A DNA stretch of 64,000 bases from contig NZ_JAHQZR010000002.1 in the NCBI RefSeq assembly GCF_019049105.1, forward strand, positions 186,001 to 250,000. The letters are read 5' to 3'. The first letter of the stretch is position 1; each line of letters opens with the position of its first letter. Positions 8,956 to 17,380 of the stretch are shown here, one piece after another. The notes under the pieces are model-generated. The model was not told where the DNA came from and did not search any database. It worked only from the letters and a program-made list of their open reading frames with translations. The translations under genes were made by a program, and so were the position numbers. Source of the stretch: Leucobacter chinensis. GTDB taxonomy: Bacteria > Actinomycetota > Actinomycetes > Actinomycetales > Microbacteriaceae.

Positions 8956-9924
8956 CTACATTCCTGCGATGCCGGGGCCGTTGCCCTCCTGTGGGTTCTC
9001 ACCCCAGTATCGTGCCAGATACTCTTCGAGCTGCGTCGCCAATTGGTCTGCGGTTGGCAACTCTTCAGCTTCTCCAAGCGAATCAGGCTCGTCGGTCTCG
9101 CTCGCCTCTCGAACACGCTCACGCACGAAGTCGTCGTACCGCTGCTCGAGCGCTTCGACCATCTCAAGTGACTCTTCGTTCTCGCGAATTTGCTCGGTTA
9201 CCTGACGAGCAAACGCGTCTTCTCTGGCTTCAACTTCTGCCGTTGAAAAGAGCAGCCCTGTCGCATTCATAATGTTCTTGAGGCTCGCGGTGAGGGTGTG
9301 CGGATACTGCGTGTTGGCAAGGTAGTGAGGGACGAGTAGCACGAATGCCACAACCTCGTGCCCTGCACGAAAGAGCGCATACTCAATCGCGTGACCCACC
9401 GAAGCCGAAAGTTGCGTCGTAGGCTGCCAAATGCTCGTTGCGTCGATGAGCGATTGCTTCGATCCGCTCACGGTTGCGCCAATGGGCCTCGTGTGAGGAA
9501 CAGGCATCGGAATCGCGTGCACCCAGGTCGTAACGGTTACACGGAACTCTTGCACGATCCAGGAGACCTCACGTACGAACGTCTCCCAGCGAAAATCGGG
9601 TTCGTAGCCGGCAAGAAACAGGAACGGCTCACCGATCTCATCTTCGCCAAGATACAGCGAAAGCTTTTTGGGCTGGTAGTCGGCAAGGTGATCCTTGATG
9701 AACGTAATCGTCGGGCGCCTCGCTCGATAATCGAGAAAGACATCGTTCGAAAACTCTGCGAGAAGCGTCATCGATTCGTCGCTCAAGATATGGTCCATGA
9801 GCTGATCGACCGCGTTGCCCGCGTCGCTAAAACCCTCGAGTGAAATAATCAGCGGTAGGCCTCTGGGCGCGCGCTCGAGCCGCTCGGCATGAACTACTGA
9901 GTACAGTGACTTATCCACACCCAT
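8956..9924 (-). CDS. PAC2 family protein
   Basis: A 322-residue soluble protein of the PAC2 (proteasome assembly chaperone 2-like) family, widespread in actinobacteria. Family features are the opening LPLIISLEGFSDAGNAVDQLMDHIL near residue 23, the FLFLAGYEPDFRWETFVREV segment near residue 100 and HAIPMPVPHTRPIGATVSGS near residue 137. The C-terminal third is acidic and probably helical. The exact bacterial role is unproven. The start at ATG 9924 has no clear ribosome-binding site, so translation may be leaderless or begin slightly downstream. It is divergent from lpdA. Confidence 0.85.
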   Translation of the reverse strand: MGVDKSLYSVVHAERLERAPRGLPLIISLEGFSDAGNAVDQLMDHILSDESMTLLAEFSNDVFLDYRARRPTITFIKDHLADYQPKKLSLYLGEDEIGEPFLFLAGYEPDFRWETFVREVSWIVQEFRVTVTTWVHAIPMPVPHTRPIGATVSGSKQSLIDATSIWQPTTQLSASVGHAIEYALFRAGHEVVAFVLLVPHYLANTQYPHTLTASLKNIMNATGLLFSTAEVEAREDAFARQVTEQIRENEESLEMVEALEQRYDDFVRERVREASETDEPDSLGEAEELPTADQLATQLEEYLARYWGENPQEGNGPGIAGM

Positions 9925-10037
9925 ATTCTAAAGAGCGCTCCTGAATTCACATGCAGGGATGGATGAGTTTCGCTCATGGCGCATTACCGTGCCCTATCGG
10001 ACTGCTCAGAGTAGTAGGCTTGTCGAAGGAGTGAAAC

Positions 10038-10097
10038 GTGTTCGACCACAATCCGACACGGACCCACCCGCATCTCGATGCAACTACCACCAGCTAG
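10038..10097 (+). CDS. Possible short upstream ORF ahead of lpdA
   Basis: A 19-codon frame opens at GTG 10038 with a strong GAAGGAG ribosome site 7 nt upstream, reads VFDHNPTRTHPHLDATTTS, and stops at TAG 10095-10097, 11 nt before the lpdA TTG start. The good ribosome site and close spacing suggest it could be translated and coupled to lpdA. It has no recognisable domain, and it may be only a chance frame. Confidence 0.3.
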   Translation: MFDHNPTRTHPHLDATTTS

Positions 10098-10108
10098 GGA
10101 GAACACAC

Positions 10109-11482
10109 TTGGCCGTTCAAAACTTTGACATTGTTGTTTTAGGTGGCGGAAGCGCCGGTTACGCAACAGCGATCCGCGCTGTTGAACTCGGCATGACCGC
10201 TGTCGTTATTGAAAAGGACAAGCTCGGAGGCACTTGCCTTCACCGTGGCTGCGTTCCCACCAAAGCGATGCTGCAGGCTGCAGAGGTCGCCGAGGTTGCA
10301 CGCGACAGCGCACACTGGGGCGTCGTTTCAGAGTTCAAGGGCGTTGACATTGAAGCCGTTGGTGCGTTTCGCGATGGCATCGTCTCGAAGAAGTTCAAGG
10401 GACTGCAGGGCCTCATCAAGGCTCGCAACATCACCGTCGTTGACGGCGAGGGCAAGCTTGTCGCGCCCAACACCGTACAGGTTGGCGACGATCAGTACGT
10501 CGGCAAGAACGTCGTTCTCGCCACTGGCTCATACTCACGCTCGCTCCCCGGCCTCGAAATTGGCGGCCGCGTGATCACCAGTGAGCATGCGCTCCAGATG
10601 CAAGAGATTCCCGGCAGCGTTGCCATTCTCGGTGGTGGCGTTATCGGCGTCGAGTTCGCGAGCGTTTGGAAGTCATTCGGCGCAGAGGTCACGATCATCG
10701 AAGGCCTGCCCAACCTCGTCCCCAATGAAGACGCGACGCTCTCAAAGCAGCTCGAGCGCGCCTTCCGCAAGCGCAAGATCAACTACAAGCTCGGCGTTCG
10801 TTTCCAGGGCGTTACGCAAGACGAGAACGGCGTTGTCATCACGCTCGAAGACGGCACGACAATCGAGGCAGATTACCTGCTCGTCGCTGTTGGGCGCGGC
10901 CCTGCGACCGCGGGCAACGGTTTCGAAGAAGCCGGTATCACGATGGATCGCGGCTTTGTTCTCACGAACGAGCGCCTGCAAACCAACCTTCCCGGCGTCT
11001 GGGCCATCGGCGACATTGTTCCCGGCCTCCAGCTCGCGCACCGCAGCTACCAGCAGGGCATCTTCGTCGCTGAAGAGATCGCCGGACTGAACCCCGTCAT
11101 CATCGAAGACGTCAACATTCCGAAGATCACCTACTGCGAGCCCGAGGTTGCCTCGGTCGGCCTCAGCCAGGCGAAGGCCGAAGAGCTGTACGGTGCTGAG
11201 AACGTTACCGCTTTCGAGTACAACCTCGCGGGTAACGCACGAAGCGAAATCATTGGCACCGGCGGCATCGTCAAGGTCGTGCGCGAGAACGACGGCCCTG
11301 TCGTCGGCGTGCACATGATCGGCGGCCGCGTTGGTGAACTCATTGGTGAAGCACAGCTCATTGTGAACTGGGAGGCGACGCCAGAGGACATGGCACCGCT
11401 CATTCACGCGCACCCGAGCCAGAACGAAGCCATCGCCGAGGCAATGCTCAACCTTGCAGGCAAGCCCCTGCACACGATGTAA
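10109..11482 (+). CDS. lpdA: Dihydrolipoyl dehydrogenase (E3)
   Basis: FAD-dependent re-oxidation of dihydrolipoyl groups of 2-oxoacid dehydrogenase complexes, reducing NAD+. The chosen TTG at 10109 gives 457 residues; AGGGAG lies 6-7 nt upstream and the FAD motif VVLGGGSAGYATA follows at residue 9, whereas an upstream in-frame extension looks non-coding. The redox-active disulfide is CLHRGC, the second nucleotide-binding GGGVIGVEFASVW is near residue 177, and the C-terminal HAHPSQNEAIAEA supplies the catalytic His-Glu pair. It lies 29 nt upstream of sucB, so the pair supplies E3 and E2 of the 2-oxoglutarate dehydrogenase complex. Confidence 0.95.
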   Translation: MAVQNFDIVVLGGGSAGYATAIRAVELGMTAVVIEKDKLGGTCLHRGCVPTKAMLQAAEVAEVARDSAHWGVVSEFKGVDIEAVGAFRDGIVSKKFKGLQGLIKARNITVVDGEGKLVAPNTVQVGDDQYVGKNVVLATGSYSRSLPGLEIGGRVITSEHALQMQEIPGSVAILGGGVIGVEFASVWKSFGAEVTIIEGLPNLVPNEDATLSKQLERAFRKRKINYKLGVRFQGVTQDENGVVITLEDGTTIEADYLLVAVGRGPATAGNGFEEAGITMDRGFVLTNERLQTNLPGVWAIGDIVPGLQLAHRSYQQGIFVAEEIAGLNPVIIEDVNIPKITYCEPEVASVGLSQAKAEELYGAENVTAFEYNLAGNARSEIIGTGGIVKVVRENDGPVVGVHMIGGRVGELIGEAQLIVNWEATPEDMAPLIHAHPSQNEAIAEAMLNLAGKPLHTM

Positions 11483-11511
11483 GTCGCCGCACTTTTCTAG
11501 GAGAAATTTTT

Positions 11512-13278
11512 ATGAGTGAGAACATTGTTCTTCCCGCACTGGGTGAAAGCGTCACCGAGGGCACCGTTACCCGCTGGCTCAAGCAGGTAGGCGAAGAGGT
11601 CGCGGTCGACGAACCGTTGCTCGAGGTCTCAACCGACAAGGTCGACACCGAGATCCCCTCACCCGTCGCAGGCGTTCTTGAGCAGATTCTCGTAGACGAA
11701 GACGAGACCGCCGAGGTTGGCGCCGTGCTCGCTGTTGTCGGCGATGGTTCAGGCCAGGGCGCTGCGCCCGCGGCTCCAGCAGCAGAACCTGCTGCAGAGC
11801 CAGCGGCTGCGCCCGCTGCAGAGCCAGCGGCTGCGCCCGCTGCAGAGGCTCCAGCCGTGGCGCCCGCCCCCGAGGCGGCTGCCCCCGCGGCTTCGTCAGC
11901 ACCCGCTGCTGGCGCAGCCGAAGACATCGTTCTTCCCGCACTGGGTGAAAGCGTCACCGAGGGCACCGTTACCCGCTGGCTCAAGCAGGTAGGCGAAGAG
12001 GTCGCGGTCGACGAACCGTTGCTCGAGGTCTCAACCGACAAGGTCGACACCGAGATCCCCTCACCCGTCGCGGGCATTCTCGCCCAGATCCTCGTTGGCG
12101 AAGACGAGACCGCTGAGGTTGGCGCCGTGCTTGCCCGTGTTGGCAGTGGCCAGGCACCCGCAGCGGCTCCCGCAGCACCAGTGTCAGAGCCCGCCCCTGC
12201 AGCAGAGCCAGCACCGGCGGTGCCGGCAGCACCTACCGCTGCACCCGCAGCTCCGGCTGCCCCTGCAGCCCCCGTTGCTACTGCCGTTCCCGCAGCGCCA
12301 GTGGCCCCAGCCGCACCTGCTGCTCCAGCCGCACCTGCTCCTGCTGCAGCGCAGGCACCCGCAGGCGCCGCCACGACCGCCGGCTACGTCACCCCGATCG
12401 TGCGCAAGCTTGCACGCGAGCTCGGCGTTGACCTTTCAACCGTGAAGGGCACCGGAACCGGCGGCCGCATTCGCAAGGAAGACGTTCAGGCGGCACAGAC
12501 CTCAGCTCCCGCAGCAGCTGGCGCGTCAGCACCGGCAGCGGCAACCAAGGTCGAGGTTTCAGAGCTTCGTGGCACAACGGCGCGCATGAGCCGTCTTCGC
12601 CGCGTGATCTCAGAGCGCGCGGTTGAATCACTCAACACGACCGCTCAGCTGACCACCATGGTTGAGGTCGATGTGACTCGCGTGGCGGCCTTCCGCCAGG
12701 CTCACAAAGACGAGTTCCTCGCCAAGACCGGCGCAAAGCTCTCGTTCCTGCCCTTCTTCGCACTGGCTGCGGCAGAGGGCTTGCGCACCTACCCGATCAT
12801 CAATTCAACGGTAGACGGCACGAACATCGTGTACCCCGAGACTGAGAACCTCAGCATCGCGGTAGACACCGAGCGTGGCCTGCTTACCCCCGTTCTGCGC
12901 AACGCGGGTGACAAGAACCTCGCCGAGATCGCGGTTGAGATCGCCGACCTCGCGGCCCGTACCCGCGACAACAAGCTCAGCCCAGATGAGCTTGCGGGCG
13001 GCACCTTCACCCTCACGAACACTGGTTCACGCGGCGCGCTCTTCGACACGCCCCTCGTGTTCCTGCCCCAGACCGCCATTCTTGGCACTGGCGCGGTCGT
13101 GAAGAAGCCCGCCGTCGTGAGCGGCCCCGAGGGCGACGCTATCGCGATCCGCTCGACCGTGTTCCTCGCGATCTCGTACGACCACCGCATCATCGATGGC
13201 GCAGACGCAGCACGGTTCTTGACCCAGCTGAAGAACCGCCTCGAAGAGGGTAACTTCGCAGCAAACCTGGGAATCTAA
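11512..13278 (+). CDS. sucB: 2-oxoglutarate dehydrogenase E2, dihydrolipoamide succinyltransferase with two lipoyl domains
   Basis: Transfers succinyl groups from the lipoyl arm to CoA and forms the core of the complex. Domain order in the 588 residues: lipoyl domain 1 (about 1-80, lipoylated Lys in STDKVDTE), an Ala/Pro linker, lipoyl domain 2 (about 138-215, same motif), a second long Ala/Pro linker, the peripheral-subunit-binding domain (TPIVRKLARELGVDLSTVKGTG, near 295), and the catalytic domain ending with SYDHRIIDGADAARFL, which holds the active-site His and Asp. The two lipoyl domains are almost identical even at the DNA level. ATG 11512 is preceded by TAGGAG. The assignment to SucB rather than the pyruvate enzyme rests on the actinobacterial two-lipoyl form and the lpdA neighbour. 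Confidence 0.9.
   Translation: MSENIVLPALGESVTEGTVTRWLKQVGEEVAVDEPLLEVSTDKVDTEIPSPVAGVLEQILVDEDETAEVGAVLAVVGDGSGQGAAPAAPAAEPAAEPAAAPAAEPAAAPAAEAPAVAPAPEAAAPAASSAPAAGAAEDIVLPALGESVTEGTVTRWLKQVGEEVAVDEPLLEVSTDKVDTEIPSPVAGILAQILVGEDETAEVGAVLARVGSGQAPAAAPAAPVSEPAPAAEPAPAVPAAPTAAPAAPAAPAAPVATAVPAAPVAPAAPAAPAAPAPAAAQAPAGAATTAGYVTPIVRKLARELGVDLSTVKGTGTGGRIRKEDVQAAQTSAPAAAGASAPAAATKVEVSELRGTTARMSRLRRVISERAVESLNTTAQLTTMVEVDVTRVAAFRQAHKDEFLAKTGAKLSFLPFFALAAAEGLRTYPIINSTVDGTNIVYPETENLSIAVDTERGLLTPVLRNAGDKNLAEIAVEIADLAARTRDNKLSPDELAGGTFTLTNTGSRGALFDTPLVFLPQTAILGTGAVVKKPAVVSGPEGDAIAIRSTVFLAISYDHRIIDGADAARFLTQLKNRLEEGNFAANLGI
11527..12071 (+). repeat. Perfect 143-nt direct repeat encoding the two lipoyl domains of SucB
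   Basis: Bases 11527-11669 and 11929-12071 (offset 402) are identical at every position, including all wobble bases. Identity drops at once on both sides (T/C just before, A/G just after), although the protein stays similar. This points to recent duplication or gene conversion. Confidence 0.95.
11791..11847 (+). repeat. 24-bp tandem repeat in the SucB Ala/Pro linker
   Basis: Two exact 24-bp copies (11791-11814 and 11815-11838, encoding AAEPAAAP) and a 9-bp third partial copy. In-frame slippage here would change linker length without a frameshift. Confidence 0.9.
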
Positions 13279-13826
13279 GACCTCCCGAGTTTCGCTTCAC
13301 GGAGCCCCGGCAGTTTCGACTGCCGGGGCTCCGCTGTATCGTGAGGTGGGCGGGGCTTAACGACAGCCGCTAGTTCATCGATGATGAGTTTCTCGGCCGC
13401 AACCTCAGCATGCACGCTGCGCCATTGCTCAAAGGCAATGATGCGTCCCTCTGCCCCGGTCACCGCATCGTGAACACCACGCACGATGGCCTCTTCAACG
13501 AGCAGCCGCCCGTGCACACCATCGCAGGCCTTCGCGAGCCCGAGCAACGTTCGTTGCGAGACGCCCAACACCCCACAGCCAATGTCATGGCTCACGCGTG
13601 GCCACAATGCCGCCTCGTGACGCCGTGAAGCGAGCCAATCTCGTGCGGTGTCGAGAGGCGTCGACCGCGCACGGCGAAGCTGCTGACCGGCAACCTCCAG
13701 GTGTCGCAACCGCAGGTTGCCAAGGCATTTCCCTTCAGACCGCATCACTGCACCAATATGGAGCACTTCAGTGAGGAGCCAGACGAGATGCGAGAGCCTC
13801 TCTACCCTCAAATCTTTGCTGTTCAT
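13275..13826 (-). CDS. Doubtful hypothetical protein
   Basis: A 183-residue frame (ATG 13826; it stays open upstream to 13919) fills most of the 673-nt gap between sucB and the DUF4191 gene. I recognise no family. The middle (about residues 70-150) reads like a helical soluble protein and has a moderately GC-rich third position, but the first part has low third-position GC, no convincing ribosome site exists, and the last 20 or so codons run through the sucB hairpin and into the sucB stop. It could be a small unknown protein, a decayed gene or a chance frame. Plus-strand frames in the same interval are shorter and no better. Confidence 0.35.
   Translation of the reverse strand: MNSKDLRVERLSHLVWLLTEVLHIGAVMRSEGKCLGNLRLRHLEVAGQQLRRARSTPLDTARDWLASRRHEAALWPRVSHDIGCGVLGVSQRTLLGLAKACDGVHGRLLVEEAIVRGVHDAVTGAEGRIIAFEQWRSVHAEVAAEKLIIDELAAVVKPRPPHDTAEPRQSKLPGLREAKLGRS
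13301..13332. terminator. Hairpin terminator after sucB
   Basis: A perfect 13-bp stem (GGAGCCCCGGCAG at 13301-13313 with its complement at 13320-13332) and a 6-nt loop, 22 nt after the sucB stop. There is no T tract, as is common for actinobacterial terminators. Confidence 0.75.
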
Positions 13827-13951
13827 ACCGCCAGCATGTCGGTTCGAGAAGCTCTTGCGGTCACCACTCACAAGCGAAGCCCCACACAGGTTTTTACGTC
13901 GGTGGTGAACGGTGAACATACGAGGCCGTGAGAACCGGTATCCTATAAGGT

Positions 13952-14659
13952 ATGGCTAAAGACAAGAAGACGAGCGCGCCGAAAGAACCGGGCCGCATTA
14001 AGCAGATGTGGCAGGTCTTTCAGACCACGCGCAAGCACGATAAGCAACTCACCGCTCTCGTACTGCTCTCGTTGATTCTGCCGATTCTCGCTGGTGTTCT
14101 CGTCGCGGTCCTGCTCAAGGGCGGTATCGCTTCGATGATCCTCTGGCCGATCACGGGCATTCTCGTGGGCGTTCTGCTCGCGATGATCGTGCTTGGTCGG
14201 CGCGCAGAGCGAACCGCATACCGCCAAATCGCTGGGCAAACTGGCGCTGTTGGGGCCGTGATTCAAAACGCCCTCCGTCGCGGCTGGCAGGGCACCGAAA
14301 TGCCCGTCGCCGTGAACCCGCGCACCCAAGAAGCGATTTATCGTGTGGTTGGCCGCGGTGGCATCGTGCTCATCACCGAGGGTTCAGAGTCACGTATGCA
14401 GCGACTGCGGGGTGACGAAGAGCGCAAGGTCAAGCGCATTCTCCCGAACGTGAAGGTCACACACCTCACCGTCGGCGTTGAAGAGGGCCAGGTGCCGCTC
14501 GAGCGTCTGTCACGCACGCTCGTGAAGATGCCGAAGACACTCAAGCGAGCTCAGGTCACGCAGATTCAGAACCGACTCATGTCGCTGCAGCAGAACGGCC
14601 CCATGGGCATTCCCAAGGGCATCGACCCCATGCGTGCGCGCGCCCAGCGCCCACGCTAA
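13952..14659 (+). CDS. DUF4191 family membrane protein
   Basis: A 235-residue protein with a basic N-terminal 40 residues, two adjacent hydrophobic helices (about 33-52 and 57-77), and a soluble basic C-terminal domain containing GRGGIVLITEGSE and a proline-rich end. This matches the actinobacterial DUF4191 family, whose role is not known to me. AAGG lies just before ATG 13952. A terminator follows the gene. Confidence 0.88.
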   Translation: MAKDKKTSAPKEPGRIKQMWQVFQTTRKHDKQLTALVLLSLILPILAGVLVAVLLKGGIASMILWPITGILVGVLLAMIVLGRRAERTAYRQIAGQTGAVGAVIQNALRRGWQGTEMPVAVNPRTQEAIYRVVGRGGIVLITEGSESRMQRLRGDEERKVKRILPNVKVTHLTVGVEEGQVPLERLSRTLVKMPKTLKRAQVTQIQNRLMSLQQNGPMGIPKGIDPMRARAQRPR

Positions 14660-14700
14660 CAACCACCCACCCTGCTTGGCTCCCATGGCCGCAGGGCAAA

Positions 14701-14740
14701 GCGAAAGCCCCGGTCTCACCGTAGAGATCGGGGCTTTCGC
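14701..14740. terminator. Terminator between DUF4191 and RDD genes
   Basis: A long hairpin: GCGAAAGCCCCGGTCTC (14701-14717) pairs with 14724-14740 with one G-T wobble. Convergent genes lie on both sides, so it probably serves both. Confidence 0.8.
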
Positions 14741-14855
14741 TTTGGGTACTCGCGAGGGGGCCACGCTCAGAGCGGTTGTTCGCGGTAATACGATGCGCGC
14801 CAACGTGGAACGCGCCAACGTGGCGTGCGGCCACCACTCAGCGGCACCTCGCGAT

Positions 14856-15290
14856 TTAAGCGCGAACGAGCACCGTGCCGGCGATCTTGTCGTGAAAGCC
14901 GCGCTGGTCTGAATCCCAGACGATAACCGGCAGAATGAGCATGAGCAGCAGCGTGCGCACGGCGGGCCGCCACACTCCGACCCAGCCGCCACCGAGCTTG
15001 ATGACGCGCATGCCCATAGCGCGGTGTCCCACCGATCCGCCAATGGTCGGGATGAAGATGATCTGCATGACGGCGAAAATCGCGCCAGTCACAAAGCCCT
15101 CGGCTGAGCCCGAGACAGGAATAAGCATCGTGATCATGAGGGCTGCGACCCAGTCAATAATGATCGCTCCGACGCGCCTGCCGACGCGACCGATCGAGAA
15201 CTGACCCTCGTTGGGAAGCCCAAGTCGTTCACCCGGCCATGCGCTGGGTTCAAGGTCACCGAACTTCTGAGGGGTACGTGGGTTGGCCAT
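14856..15290 (-). CDS. RDD family membrane protein
   Basis: 144 residues starting MANPRTPQKFGDLEP at ATG 15290; a 24-residue upstream in-frame extension is rejected because this N-terminus is typical of the family. RDD features: GRVGRRVGAIIIDWVAALMI (Arg and Asp in the first membrane helix), a central helix near residue 70, VGHRAMGMRVIKLGG, and a C-terminal helix followed by RGFHDKIAGTVLV with the last conserved Asp. RDD proteins are small polytopic membrane proteins, some linked to ion transport; the substrate here is unknown. It is divergent from glnA. Confidence 0.88.
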   Translation of the reverse strand: MANPRTPQKFGDLEPSAWPGERLGLPNEGQFSIGRVGRRVGAIIIDWVAALMITMLIPVSGSAEGFVTGAIFAVMQIIFIPTIGGSVGHRAMGMRVIKLGGGWVGVWRPAVRTLLLMLILPVIVWDSDQRGFHDKIAGTVLVRA

Positions 15291-15328
15291 GTGCTCGATT
15301 CTATCGAACCCGGCGATGCCCACTTGTG

Positions 15329-15368
15329 AAAGGCGTGCGTGCGTTTCTTTCAGCGCCCGCACGCCTTT
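15329..15368. promoter_or_regulatory. Inverted repeat in the RDD-glnA divergent promoter region
   Basis: AAAGGCGTGCG (15329-15339) and its exact complement (15358-15368) are separated by 18 nt. A TAGAAT hexamer (15375-15380) that could be the glnA -10 follows directly. Because both flanking genes start here, this is unlikely to be a terminator and may be an operator. Confidence 0.45.
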
Positions 15369-15429
15369 CGTGCTTAGAATTATGGCTGTACCGCTGATCC
15401 GTACGCGGTCAAACAGTTAAGGAAACTCA

Positions 15430-16854
15430 ATGTTTCACAGCCCAGCCGAAGTTATTCGCTTTATCAAGGAAACCGACGTCAAGTTTCTTGACATCCGCCT
15501 CTCAGATTTGCCTGGCGGCCAGCACCACTTTAATGTGCCTGCGCAGACGGTTGATGACGACTTCTTCGACACCGGCCAGATGTTTGACGGGTCATCGTTG
15601 CGAGGCTTCGCCGGTATTCACGAGTCAGACATGCAGCTCATTCCCGACGTCACGAGCGCGTACATCGACCCTTTTCGCGTCGCCCGTACCCTCGTTGTCG
15701 TGTGCGACATCAGAAACCCCCGCACGGGAGCAATGTATGAGCGTGACCCGCGCCAGGTAGCGAAGCGCGCTGAGTCATACCTCACTAAGACGGGTATCGC
15801 CGACACCGCATTTTTCGGCGCTGAGGCCGAGTTTTACATCTTCGATCACGTGCGCCACGAGGTAACGCCCCGCCGCTCGCTGGTCGAGATCGACTCGAAC
15901 GAGGCCTACTGGAACTCAGGCGCGACCCGTGACGGCCACAACCTCGCCCACACGATCAACGAAAAGGGCGGCTACTTCCCCGTCTCACCACAGGACAAGC
16001 AGGCCGACCTGCGCGACGCGATCTCTCTGCACCTTATTGAAGCGGGCATGACGGTAGAGCGCGCGCACCACGAGGTCGGTGCGCCCGGGCAGGCCGAGAT
16101 CAACTACCGCTTCGGTACCCTCGTGCAGGCAGCCGATGACATGCAAAAGTTCAAGTACATCGTCAAGAACACCGCCGACCAGCACGGCAAAACCGCGACA
16201 TTCATGCCAAAGCCCGTCTTCGGCGACAATGGTTCGGGCATGCACACCCACATGTCACTCTGGAAGGGTGGCGAGCCGCTCTTCTACGACGCCGAGGGCT
16301 ACGCAGGGCTCTCTGACACGGCCCGCTGGTTCGTTGGCGGCATTCTGCACCACGCGCCCGCCTTGCTCGCCTTCACGAACCCCACAACGAACAGCTATCG
16401 CCGCCTCGTGAAGGGTTTCGAAGCTCCCATTAACCTCGTGTATTCAGAGGGCAACCGCTCGGCAGCGATCCGCGTTCCCATCACGGGCTCAAACCCCAAG
16501 GCTAAGCGCATCGAATTTCGCGCGCCAGACGCCTCGGGTAACCCCTACCTCGCGTTCGCCGCACAGCTGATGGCTGGCATCGACGGCATTGAAAACCGCA
16601 TCGAGCCGCCAGCCCCCGTCGATAAAGATCTGTACTCGCTGAGCGCAGAAGAGGCGCGCGATATTCGTATGCTGCCGGCAAATCTCGAGGAGGCGCTCAC
16701 CTGTCTCGAGGCCGATCATGAGTTCTTGACGCGGGGCGAGGTGTTCACGCCCGCGCTCATCGAGAGCTGGGTCGAGATGAAGCGCACGCTCGAGCTTGAA
16801 CCCATGTCGCTACGCCCGCACCCCTACGAGTTCGATCTGTACTACGGGGTGTAA
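15430..16854 (+). CDS. glnA: Glutamine synthetase type I
   Basis: ATP-dependent amidation of glutamate; the central ammonium-assimilation enzyme, acting as a cytosolic dodecamer. 474 residues, the usual GSI-beta length. Visible motifs: the N-terminal FDGSSLRGF latch near residue 55, the metal-binding EAEFYIFD near residue 136, the ATP-binding [18 protein letters not shown] near residue 262, and NRSAAIRVP near residue 345. The [13 protein letters not shown] segment near residue 398 keeps the tyrosine that GlnE adenylylates in this class, so post-translational control is likely. AAGGAAA precedes ATG 15430. A small unknown gene follows 4 nt downstream. Confidence 0.97.
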   Translation: MFHSPAEVIRFIKETDVKFLDIRLSDLPGGQHHFNVPAQTVDDDFFDTGQMFDGSSLRGFAGIHESDMQLIPDVTSAYIDPFRVARTLVVVCDIRNPRTGAMYERDPRQVAKRAESYLTKTGIADTAFFGAEAEFYIFDHVRHEVTPRRSLVEIDSNEAYWNSGATRDGHNLAHTINEKGGYFPVSPQDKQADLRDAISLHLIEAGMTVERAHHEVGAPGQAEINYRFGTLVQAADDMQKFKYIVKNTADQHGKTATFMPKPVFGDNGSGMHTHMSLWKGGEPLFYDAEGYAGLSDTARWFVGGILHHAPALLAFTNPTTNSYRRLVKGFEAPINLVYSEGNRSAAIRVPITGSNPKAKRIEFRAPDASGNPYLAFAAQLMAGIDGIENRIEPPAPVDKDLYSLSAEEARDIRMLPANLEEALTCLEADHEFLTRGEVFTPALIESWVEMKRTLELEPMSLRPHPYEFDLYYGV

Positions 16855-16858
16855 CCAG

Positions 16859-17380
16859 TTGCTCACCGAAGAACACTGCGCTGCGGCCCAGGCGTCACTC
16901 GCCTGGGCCGTTGAGGCGCTCACCGAGGCCGATTTGCCAACCGTTCGGGTCGCGCAGTACGTCGCACCAAGAAAACGGTTGCTGCTCACGCAGAAGGCGC
17001 GTTTCGAAGACGTTGCGTGGGCCTGGCCGCTGGGTGTTCTTTTGCTGACCCCCGAGCAGACGCTCATGACCATTGGCGAGACGACGCGCGCGGTTGCCCC
17101 CGGCTACCCCGGCCACGTCTCAGCCGAGCGCGAGCGACGCCGCGAGCTCACGCGCGTCGCGTCAGAGAGCGGCTTCACGCCGGGCGAAGTCATCTATTTC
17201 GATTCTGAGCCGATCACGCTTGAACCCGGCGAAGCATTTGCAGGCGGATCGCTCCTGAGCACCGAGGGCGACACCCTCATGATTCGCTGGAACCCACGCA
17301 TGGTGGGCGCAAATCTCGTGCCCTTCGACCGCTACCTGCGCGAGCAGGTCTCGCTGCGCATCGAGCACGGCGGCGCCTAG
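16859..17380 (+). CDS. Conserved-looking hypothetical protein downstream of glnA
   Basis: A 173-residue soluble protein read from TTG 16859, 4 nt after the glnA stop; in-frame codons further upstream would lie inside glnA. No family is recognised. Its coding character is good (GC-rich third positions), it has no membrane segment, and it contains several aromatic and acidic loops such as PGEVIYFDSEPITLEPGEAF. The near-contiguous spacing suggests co-transcription with glnA. Its end overlaps the end of the convergent TetR gene by 4 nt. Confidence 0.7.
   Translation: MLTEEHCAAAQASLAWAVEALTEADLPTVRVAQYVAPRKRLLLTQKARFEDVAWAWPLGVLLLTPEQTLMTIGETTRAVAPGYPGHVSAERERRRELTRVASESGFTPGEVIYFDSEPITLEPGEAFAGGSLLSTEGDTLMIRWNPRMVGANLVPFDRYLREQVSLRIEHGGA

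Noticed and set aside
13301-13332. A possible riboswitch or RNA gene in the sucB-DUF4191 gap
   Set aside because: Only a simple perfect hairpin is visible, best explained as the sucB terminator.
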